DNA of 11,090 bases, taken from positions 1 through 11,090 of the forward strand of contig CAXMOO010000191.1 in NCBI GenBank assembly GCA_964195005.1, in the 5' to 3' direction. The notes below the pieces were generated by a model. The model saw only the letters and a program-made list of their open reading frames with translations, ran no database searches and was not told the DNA's origin. Made by a program: the position numbers and the translations under genes. Positions within the stretch are counted from its first letter, which is position 1; every line of letters starts with the position of its first letter. Shown here piece by piece: positions 6,564 to 11,090 of this stretch. Source of the stretch: JAUXLW01 sp964195005. GTDB lineage: Bacteria; Actinomycetota; Acidimicrobiia; Spongiisociales; SHLN01.

Positions 6564-7352
6564 TTAGACCCGGTTGCGATATCGGGCGATGGTTAGCGGG
6601 CTGAAAACCGCGGTGATGCCGATGAGCCATCCGATCGACTTCAGCACCGGGGTGGCTACCGGACCGCCCAGCATGAGTCCTCTGGTGGCATCGATGAACG
6701 CCGTGAGCGGGTTGACTCTGGCAAGGGCTTCCAGCCAACCCGGCATTGTCTCTATCGGCACGAAGGCCGAGCTGAGAAAGGTCAAGGGGAGGATGATGAG
6801 AAACCCCCAGGTGTTCACCGATTCTGGTGTCCGGGCTGTCACTCCGATGAAGGCCATCGGCCAGCACATCGTCACTCCGAATGCTGTCACCAGAATGAAT
6901 GCCCCGATCGCACCTGTGAATCCACCGCCAAAACGGAAGCCCAGCAGCACGCCGAACCCGGTCATGATGACGGCGCTCCACACGATGGGCACCGCATCGG
7001 CGGTGATGCGGCCGCCCACGACAGCCGACCGGGCAATCGGGAGCGAGCGGAAACGGTCGATCAGCCCTCGGGAGAAGTCCGAATTCAGGCCGAGCGCTGT
7101 GGTGAACGGTGTGAATGCGATCCCCTGGATGAGGATGCCGGGAAGAGCAAATTGCAGGTACACACGACTCGAACCGGCAATGGCGCCGCCGAACACGTAG
7201 ACAAAAAGCACTAGGAACATCAATGGCTGAATTGTCATCTCAAACAGCTGCTCGGGGTTGGCCCGGATATGCAGCAAGTTGCGCCGGGCGATGGTGAGCG
7301 TGTTGCTAACGACGTTGGCGCGAGGGGGGAGAGCCCCGGTCTCGACGGTCAT
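6564..7352 (-). CDS. DrrB-type ABC-2 transporter permease
   Basis: Membrane half of an ABC exporter in the cytoplasmic membrane. 262 aa, usual for the ABC-2 / daunorubicin-resistance permease family, with about six hydrophobic segments. After a short cytosolic N-terminus comes the family pattern NPEQLFEMTIQPLMFLVLFV, then the G-I-L-I-Q-G-I-A-F turn, and the conserved FRSLPIARSAVVGGR coupling region before the third helix. A late PLTFLSSAFVPIETMPGWLE loop is typical of the family, followed by NPLTAFIDATRGLMLGG. The ATG overlaps the ATPase stop by four bases, so translation is coupled. Substrate unknown: related pairs export antibiotics or lipids. An antisense frame at 6574-7200 is a shadow. 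Confidence 0.9.
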   Translation of the reverse strand: MTVETGALPPRANVVSNTLTIARRNLLHIRANPEQLFEMTIQPLMFLVLFVYVFGGAIAGSSRVYLQFALPGILIQGIAFTPFTTALGLNSDFSRGLIDRFRSLPIARSAVVGGRITADAVPIVWSAVIMTGFGVLLGFRFGGGFTGAIGAFILVTAFGVTMCWPMAFIGVTARTPESVNTWGFLIILPLTFLSSAFVPIETMPGWLEALARVNPLTAFIDATRGLMLGGPVATPVLKSIGWLIGITAVFSPLTIARYRNRV

Positions 7353-8335
7353 ATGTTGCTCCTCTCTTCAGCTTCCTCGGTTTCGGGTTCACCTTCTTGG
7401 GTGGTGTGCCCGGTGATTGCCAGAAACACCTCGTCGAGGCTGGGGCGTCGCAACGACAGGTCGTCGACTGCGATCCCCGCCTCGTCGAGCTTGCGCACCG
7501 CCTGTCCGAGGGCGGATCGGTCGTTGATGGTTACGGTGACCAGTTGCCCATCGACATAGGTGCCGTCGTCGTCTGCCGCGAACTGAGCCAGTATCTGCTC
7601 GGTGGCGGGAACGTCCCTGGGGTCGAGAGGCCGAGCCTCGAGCACCTGTCCTCCCACCCGGGTCTTCAAGTCAAGCGGCGTCCCGGCAGCGATGACATGC
7701 CCATGCTCGATTACGACGATCTCGTCCGTGAGGCGGTCGGCCTCGTCCAGGTACTGGGTGGTCAGAAGTACCGTGGTTCCGTCGGACACCATCTGCCGAA
7801 TGAGGTCCCATAGATCGAGGCGGCTGCGGGGGTCGAGCCCGGTAGTCGGCTCATCCAGATAGAGAAAGGGCGGCCGTCCGACCAGGCTTGCGGCAAGGTC
7901 CAGTCGGCGCCGCATGCCGCCCGAGTAGGCCTTCGCCAGTTTCGACGCCGCATCCAGGAGGTCGAAGTAGCGCAGAAGCTCCCGGGCGCGACTCCGGGCG
8001 TCTCGAGACGAGATACCCAGCAGCCGTCCGATCATGTAGAGGTTCTCCTCGCCGGAAAGCATCTCATCCACGGCGGCATTTTGCCCCGTGAGCCCGATTC
8101 GGCGCCGGACTTCGGCCGGCTGGCTGAGTACGTCGAATCCGCCGACGGTCGCTCGTCCTGCGTGCGGCTTCAACAGTGTCGAAAGGATCCTGATCACCGT
8201 TGTCTTTCCGGCCCCGTTCGGGCCGAGCAGCCCGAATACAGTGCCCTCCGACACGGCCAGGTCGATCCCGTCGAGTGCCTTCACTTGTCCGAAGTTTCTG
8301 ACCAGGCCCTCGGCTTCTATCGCTGGTGAATCCAC
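7349..8335 (-). CDS. DrrA-type ABC transporter ATP-binding protein
   Basis: Cytosolic ATPase that powers the permease encoded next to it. 328 aa. Motifs in order: Walker A GPNGAGKTT (38-46), Q-loop Gln85, signature YSGGM (137-141), Walker B FLYLDE (157-162) with catalytic Glu162, D-loop GLD (166-168), and Gln194 in T-T-Q-Y-L-D-E-A-D, where most ABC ATPases have the switch histidine; glutamine is usual in the DrrA family. The region from about 215 on is the C-terminal extension of DrrA-type proteins, ending in an acidic tail. The GTG start at 8335 is supported by AAGGAG seven bases upstream. First gene of a two-gene operon. Export of a drug or secondary metabolite is the family precedent; no biosynthetic genes nearby suggest a substrate. 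Confidence 0.92.
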   Translation of the reverse strand: MDSPAIEAEGLVRNFGQVKALDGIDLAVSEGTVFGLLGPNGAGKTTVIRILSTLLKPHAGRATVGGFDVLSQPAEVRRRIGLTGQNAAVDEMLSGEENLYMIGRLLGISSRDARSRARELLRYFDLLDAASKLAKAYSGGMRRRLDLAASLVGRPPFLYLDEPTTGLDPRSRLDLWDLIRQMVSDGTTVLLTTQYLDEADRLTDEIVVIEHGHVIAAGTPLDLKTRVGGQVLEARPLDPRDVPATEQILAQFAADDDGTYVDGQLVTVTINDRSALGQAVRKLDEAGIAVDDLSLRRPSLDEVFLAITGHTTQEGEPETEEAEERSNI

Positions 8336-8451
8336 GGTCTCGCTCCTTCTTCGAGGCGGATCGGCTTTCGATCCGCGCCTCCTGAAGTCAGAGAGGTTAC
8401 GACCTCACACGGTACAAGGGTTGCCTGGGACGGCTGATCCCTTGCCAATAC

Positions 8452-8484
8452 AGAGAAACCCGGGCCAAAGACCCAGGTTTCTCT
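8452..8484. terminator. Strong hairpin beside the tRNA-Met fragment
   Basis: AGAGAAACC (8452-8460) pairs with GGTTTCTCT (8476-8484), and GGG inside pairs with CCC, giving 12 pairs with one mismatch. It lies one base past the CTA that follows the tRNA fragment, where a terminator for the original tRNA gene would sit, and also upstream of the DrrA start. Probably the ancestral tRNA terminator; no long T-run is present. Confidence 0.6.
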
Positions 8485-8529
8485 TAGTAGCGGGGGCGGG
8501 ATTTGAACCCGCGACCTTCGGGTTATGAG
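8485..8529 (-). pseudogene. Truncated initiator-type tRNA-Met (CAU), 3' half only
   Basis: On the minus strand the sequence begins at the anticodon loop CTCATAA (8529-8523, anticodon CAT at 8527-8525). It continues through CCCGA of the anticodon stem, a variable region, and a perfect T-arm (GCGGG, loop TTCAAAT, CCCGC). The 3' acceptor strand CCCCGCT and discriminator A at 8488 follow, then CTA instead of CCA. The CCC in the anticodon stem and T at position 72 point to the initiator type. The 5' half is missing: bases before the loop (TCAAT) cannot pair with CCCGA, and no D-arm or 5' acceptor follows. A cut inside the anticodon arm is what a tyrosine-recombinase attachment site leaves. Not a working tRNA. 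Confidence 0.75.
8511..8527. repeat. 17-bp direct repeat, right copy (inside tRNA-Met fragment)
   Basis: Identical to 6457-6473 and in the same orientation. The two copies enclose about 2.05 kb containing the complete exporter operon. This copy is the anticodon-to-T-arm section of the tRNA remnant, the usual crossover core of integrases that use tRNA genes. Confidence 0.6.
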
Positions 8530-8535
8530 ATTGAT

Positions 8536-8717
8536 AGGACCGCCAAGGCACCTACGGACGTTTTGGCCATTTCCCAGCTAGTGAGTGGGTTTCCGATGCC
8601 TTCGCGTTCTCTTCTCTACCTGGTGTTTCTTGATGTCGCGCGGACCAAATCCGGACCAATTGGCTGGAGGTCTCATAGCGGCAAAGGAGCCTCACTAGTG
8701 GTCACCAGCGCGAGACC
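8536..8717. other. Region between the two tRNA fragments
   Basis: No complete gene. CGGACCAA occurs twice at an 11-base step (8641-8648 and 8652-8659). On the minus strand a frame of about 48 codons runs from a stop near the tRNA-Arg fragment to a TAG at about 8559 (RYETSSQLVRIWSARHQE, then GREENAKASETHSL). It looks like the tail of a lost gene. An integrase gene tail is a natural guess next to an attachment site, but no recombinase motif is visible. Confidence 0.3.
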
Positions 8718-8747
8718 CAGGGGATAGAGCACCGGTTTCCTAAACCG
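8718..8747 (+). pseudogene. tRNA-Arg(CCU)-like fragment
   Basis: GGGGATAGAGCA (8720-8731) is a standard tRNA D-loop and D-stem 3' strand. It is followed by an anticodon arm whose loop TTCCTAA (8737-8743) has anticodon CCT and whose stem pairs four of five positions (CGGT with ACCG). Before 8718 the D-stem 5' strand is wrong (GACC instead of GCTC). After 8747 no proper variable loop, T-arm or acceptor follows; instead there is a six-pair hairpin, CGAGGT (8751-8756) with ACCTCG (8766-8771), whose loop contains TTC. I read this as a broken tRNA-Arg, on the strand opposite to the tRNA-Met fragment. A very divergent working tRNA is possible but unlikely. Confidence 0.55.
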
Positions 8748-8810
8748 CTTCGAGGTAGTTCGCTGACCTCGGCGTTAGCCCGAAAACCCAATCGATGAAA
8801 GGGATTTCTC

Positions 8811-8850
8811 TTCCCGGTGGTTCCCTCCATTTCCCGCCGTTTCCCGGTGG
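8811..8850. repeat. Four TTCCC motifs at exact 10-bp steps
   Basis: TTCCC begins at 8811, 8821, 8831 and 8841. The first and last units are identical 10-mers (TTCCCGGTGG). A ten-base period puts all four motifs on one face of the helix, as in arrays of protein binding sites. It lies between the tRNA-Arg fragment and the first copy of the right-hand repeat family. Confidence 0.55.
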
Positions 8851-8891
8851 GCTGTGGGGTTGTGATGGGGCTGGGGAGGTACTTCGGGACG

Positions 8892-8942
8892 GGCCTAACC
8901 CCGCTAGATATTGCCGGTTATGTGCGATTTGGCTGGCTGGGT
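8892..8942 (-). repeat. Cassette-type repeat, copy A (attC-like)
   Basis: Shares the exact 19-mer GGCCTAACCCCGCTAGATA (8892-8910) with copy E (10935-10953). Read on the minus strand it goes GCACATAACCGGC, then ATATCTAGCGGGGTTAGGC, related to copies B-E read on the plus strand. The arms GCCTAACC (8893-8900) and GGCTGGGT (8935-8942) pair apart from one mismatch, and GTTAGGC fits the integron core-site consensus GTTRRRY on the minus strand. It lies 48 bp past the stop of the DoxX-like gene. Confidence 0.6.
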
Positions 8943-8989
8943 GGAGGTGTTCGATAGTGGACCCCGTGCTCGGCCTGTTGCGATCGCGA

Positions 8990-9565
8990 CTATCTGATCC
9001 ATCTCAGGGCGACGAAGCGGCCTTCGAACCACTTCTGGAGACTGAACGGGCCGGGACCGACGTAGGCGATACCGAGGAACACCACCATCTCAATGATGTG
9101 GCTGCTGTTGATCGGGTTGTTCTCCGGCCAAACATCGCCAGCCACGAACATGAAAGCCATTAGAATCGCACCACCGATCGCCGCGAGTCTGGTGCCAATC
9201 CCAAGCATCAGAGCCACCCCACCCAACAGCAGCGCCAACATGAACAAGACGTCGGCGTAGTTGATCGAATCGGGCGCCGATGGTGCCATCCAATCGACCC
9301 ACCCTCCTGTGTGGCTTCCCTGAGTCGCGAAGTTCAAGAACCCATAGGTCGGTGACCCGCCCTGCATCATGGCGGCGTCACACCCAAAATCGATGGCTCC
9401 GTCCTCAAGACGGCAAGTAGAGAACCCCAACCCGAACATCTTGTCGAGAAACCCCCACAGGAAAGACCAGCCGAGCAAGAGGCGCAGCAGGGTCCAAGCC
9501 CACATGCCTCTGACTTCCTCATCCTCAACCACGCCACGAAGGCGAACCCCAACACTCTCACCCAT
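8990..9565 (-). CDS. DoxX-family membrane protein
   Basis: Four-helix integral membrane protein of the DoxX family. Relatives include the quinone-linked thiosulfate dehydrogenase large subunit and proteins of unknown redox role. 191 aa from the chosen ATG at 9565, which has AGAGG six bases upstream; the frame extends to 9643 but that part reads poorly. Features: a first helix LLRLLLGWSFLWGFLDKMFG with the family's R-x3-G-W-x-F-L-W-x-F-L-D-K-x-F-G pattern, the loop GGSPTYGFLNFATQG, then three helices (LFMLALLLGGVALMLGIGTR, AAIGGAILMAFMFVAG, IIEMVVFLGIAYVG). The loop N-N-P-I-N-S-S-H-I before the last helix is also typical. The two loop cysteines (C-R-L and F-G-C-D) are a possible redox pair. 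It is the first of three minus-strand genes each followed by a repeat. Confidence 0.75.
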   Translation of the reverse strand: MGESVGVRLRGVVEDEEVRGMWAWTLLRLLLGWSFLWGFLDKMFGLGFSTCRLEDGAIDFGCDAAMMQGGSPTYGFLNFATQGSHTGGWVDWMAPSAPDSINYADVLFMLALLLGGVALMLGIGTRLAAIGGAILMAFMFVAGDVWPENNPINSSHIIEMVVFLGIAYVGPGPFSLQKWFEGRFVALRWIR

Positions 9566-9657
9566 CTCGACCTCTCTTCCAGGGGAATGCGGGATGCTAC
9601 ACACGACATCCGGGCCAGGAAGGGGCGATAACCGTCCCTCCATCCAGGAACACAGAA

Positions 9658-9682
9658 CGGCACATATAGAGCGGGTTATGCC
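9658..9682 (+). repeat. Cassette-type repeat, copy B
   Basis: CGGCACATATAGAGCGG (9658-9674) is identical to 10212-10228 in copy C. It goes on as GTTATGCC, which resembles the GTTAGGCC end of copy A read on the minus strand. It lies 68 bp past the stop of the 107-aa gene and 93 bp before the start of the DoxX gene, so it separates the two. Confidence 0.65.
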
Positions 9683-9749
9683 AGCTGCGTAGGGTCCGGT
9701 CGAATGCAGCAGCTAGCCCGGACGACCACTCCATAGAACCTGGCGATTC

Positions 9750-10073
9750 CTACATGCATGCACATTGCAGGGGGTCGGTTGAAGCTCCCCCTACCGTTTC
9801 CCAGCTGAGGAGGACATCGCTCATTTGTTCAAGAACCTCACGCTGGTGGATGATGTCCTCCAGCCATGCCTGCCGGTAGCCCGAGCGCCCGAAGATGGCC
9901 CGGTTTTCAGGGTCCTCACGCAAGGCGGCGAGCAGATCAAGACACTCTTCCGCGAAGAAGGACTGCTCGCGGAATCGGTCGAGCGAAGCTTCGACTTCGT
10001 GCCCCTGCTCTATCGGGTTGTCAATCATCTCGATTCGACTGGCCGCCTGGTATGCGCTCACTACCTGCCGCAT
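9750..10073 (-). CDS. Hypothetical protein, 107 aa
   Basis: Not recognised. The start is set at the ATG 10073 because GGAGGAG lies five to six bases before it; the frame is open further upstream (to 10322), but there it runs through repeat copy C and antisense to the VOC gene. The protein is soluble, acidic and almost entirely helical by eye (EASLDRFREQSFFAEECLDL, then RQAWLEDIIHQREVLEQMSD), perhaps a helical bundle. Three cysteines, two of them in the last four residues (C-A-C-M); no metal-binding motif. It stands alone between repeat copies B and C, as expected of a single-gene unit. Confidence 0.6.
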   Translation of the reverse strand: MRQVVSAYQAASRIEMIDNPIEQGHEVEASLDRFREQSFFAEECLDLLAALREDPENRAIFGRSGYRQAWLEDIIHQREVLEQMSDVLLSWETVGGASTDPLQCACM

Positions 10074-10162
10074 TGCTATCTCCTCCGTCATCCTCAGCGA
10101 GGTTCTCGGCAAATACTCGTTTTTACTTAGCAGCGACCACTCTGGCCTGACCCTTCCAGCTA

Positions 10163-10633
10163 TCAGCTCCCCGCCCCACGGCCCTCGACATCCGATCCCA
10201 CCCGCACATATCGGCACATATAGAGCGGTAAATCCGGGCGTTGCTGTCGGGGCGTTAGGGGTCTGGCAAAGCTGAGTTCGTGTCCGTTTGGGTCGGTCAG
10301 GTGGAAGTACCGTTCGCCCCATTCAGCATCGCGTGGCGGCGCTTCCGGGGATAGTCCCAGCTCGACCGCCTTGTGGTAGAGAGCATCAACATCGGAGACG
10401 TGGAAGATAAGTCGACCCCACCCTGACCATTGCTGCTCGGTCGGTCGAGTAATCAGGTTGAGGTAACCGTCCCCGATGGTGAAGCTGGAAAACGTAGCGT
10501 CGCCTCCGCCGGAGAGGAGTTGGAAGCCAAGCGATGTGTAGAACTCAACCGAGTGGGCCATATCGTGAGTCGTCAGGGTTACTGCGCTGATGGACTCGAT
10601 GCTCGATGGGCGATTCGTTTCATAGTCGCGCAT
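10163..10633 (-). CDS. VOC-family (glyoxalase/bleomycin-resistance-like) protein
   Basis: Vicinal-oxygen-chelate fold protein, 156 aa from the ATG at 10633. Two beta-alpha-beta-beta-beta modules are visible: SAVTLTTHDMAHSVEFYTSL with the family's D-M-x-x-S-x-x-F-Y, then FTIGDGYLNLI; and LIFHVSDVDALYHKAVELGL, then YFHLTDPNGHELSFARPL. Likely metal ligands are His78 (F-H-V) and Glu119 (H-E-L-S-F). The substrate is unknown; the family includes dioxygenases, glyoxalases and antibiotic-binding proteins. The VOC domain ends at about residue 126, and the last 30 residues are encoded by sequence running through repeat copy C. The start lacks a clear Shine-Dalgarno; a longer frame to 10690 would run through copy D. 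Confidence 0.82.
   Translation of the reverse strand: MRDYETNRPSSIESISAVTLTTHDMAHSVEFYTSLGFQLLSGGGDATFSSFTIGDGYLNLITRPTEQQWSGWGRLIFHVSDVDALYHKAVELGLSPEAPPRDAEWGERYFHLTDPNGHELSFARPLTPRQQRPDLPLYMCRYVRVGSDVEGRGAGS
10202..10228 (+). repeat. Cassette-type repeat, copy C
   Basis: A 27-base element matching copy E (10910-10936) at 26 of 27 positions. It starts CCGCACATAT and ends ATAGAGCGG. Internally it is nearly a tandem of a ten-base unit (GCACATATCG, GCACATATAG). It can fold: CCGC at the left end pairs with GCGG at the right, and the two ATAT tracts pair. It lies inside the 3' end of the VOC reading frame and 129 bp upstream of the next gene start. Confidence 0.75.
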
Positions 10634-10663
10634 AAGGCAAAACGTTACCGGGCGGTTCGCCAC

Positions 10664-10680
10664 CCGCACATAGTGAGCGG
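10664..10680 (+). repeat. Cassette-type repeat, copy D (short form)
   Basis: CCGCACATAGTGAGCGG lacks the inner ten-base unit of copies C and E but keeps both ends. It forms a clean hairpin: CCGC with GCGG and CA with TG, around one A-A mismatch and a three-base loop. It lies just upstream of the VOC gene start. Confidence 0.6.
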
Positions 10681-10690
10681 AGTCGGGCAT

Positions 10691-10909
10691 TAGTAGAGCC
10701 TGCTAAGCGAAAATTCCTCGCCGGCATTATCCGGTGTTGGTAGTGACGGTCTCCGACTCCTCTTGTCGAATCTCAGCCGGGAAGACACCCAGCGCCCGTT
10801 CTCGCCTCGCAGGCTCTGACACTGTTATACCCCCACGCGACGAGCCGTGTCTAGACCTTTTAGCAATCTCGCGAAACATTTCCCAAGCCTCTCAGCTTGC
10901 ATACCCGCC
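10691..10909. other. Gene-free segment between repeat copies D and E
   Basis: No open frame of useful length on either strand, no tRNA and no clear promoter. It sits between two repeat copies where the other intervals hold a gene, so it could be a gene-less unit or a decayed one. Confidence 0.35.
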
Positions 10910-10990
10910 CCGCACATATCGGCACATATTGAGCGGCCTAACCCCGCTAGATAATGAATCTCTTATGTCAAGGTGCGTTGCGGGTTGGGT
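10910..10990. repeat. Cassette-type repeat, copy E (compound, attC-like palindrome)
   Basis: The left half (10910-10936) is the copy-C type element. The right half (10935-10953) is the 19-mer shared with copy A, in inverted sense, so E joins two units head to head. GCCTAACCCCGC (10936-10947) pairs with GCGGGTTGGGT (10980-10990): 11 pairs, two of them G-T, with one extra unpaired C. GCCTAAC and GTTGGGT fit the integron consensus pair RYYYAAC / GTTRRRY, and an unpaired base in the arm is a known attC trait. GGGTTGGGTGG (10982-10992) recurs at 11057-11067. Confidence 0.6.
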
Positions 10991-11090
10991 GGACAGGACT
11001 GGGATGGGCCACACAGTTGTGGGCAGGCTCTTATTAGGTCACACCGTCCGCGGAAAGGGTTGGGTGGGGCCGACAGGTCATTATCAGGAC

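Noticed and set aside
6574..7200. Plus-strand frame of 208 aa over the permease gene
   Set aside because: Antisense to a clear ABC-2 permease; composition rich in P, T, M and R, as expected of a shadow frame.
8088..8528. Plus-strand frame ending in AGAGFEPATFGL
   Set aside because: Its C-terminal peptide is the reverse reading of a tRNA T-arm, a familiar false protein; the rest is antisense to the ATPase.
9566..9643. N-terminal extension of the DoxX frame
   Set aside because: The ATG at 9565 has a proper ribosome site and is followed closely by the conserved first helix; the extension is proline-rich and unlike the family.
10692..11090. CRISPR array or iteron origin in the right end
   Set aside because: The repeats are few, unevenly spaced and separated by genes; there are no regular spacers and no replication protein.

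Overview
High-GC DNA from an actinomycete-type bacterium. The clearest marker is a WhiB-like iron-sulfur regulator at 4818-5087, a family found essentially only in Actinobacteria and their phages. The DrrAB-type ABC exporter and the high third-position GC of the larger genes agree with this. I cannot name the genus.

Left part (1-2201): two adjacent same-strand paralogues of the PLP-dependent beta-eliminating lyase family. The first is cut by the window edge and carries the residues that mark tyrosine phenol-lyase (M-E-R, then R-F-F near the C-terminus). The second is complete and carries the matching tryptophanase residues (V-E-I, R-H-F). Together they would release phenol from tyrosine and indole from tryptophan, each with pyruvate and ammonia.

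Middle (2202-6563): a gene-poor, patchy stretch. It holds a 289-aa protein of unknown function, a decayed TadE-like pilus gene with an apparent one-base frameshift, an SRPBCC-domain protein on the minus strand, whiB followed by two overlapping micro-ORFs, and two small hypothetical genes (97 and 135 aa).

DrrAB region (6457-8530): a minus-strand operon of a DrrA-type ATPase and a DrrB-type permease joined by a 4-nt overlap. It is bracketed by a 17-bp direct repeat whose right copy lies in a truncated initiator-type tRNA-Met (3' half only). About 190 bp further on, a fragment of tRNA-Arg(CCU) lies on the opposite strand. Two broken tRNAs so close together suggest a hot spot of site-specific integration, although no integrase is visible.

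Right part (8890-11090): three minus-strand genes (DoxX-like membrane protein, 107-aa hypothetical, VOC/glyoxalase-like protein), each followed at its 3' end by a copy of one short, hairpin-forming repeat family. The one-gene-one-repeat layout resembles a gene-cassette array, and two of the sites have attC-like arms. This is the most interesting part of the window, but integron, REP-like and terminator explanations all remain open.
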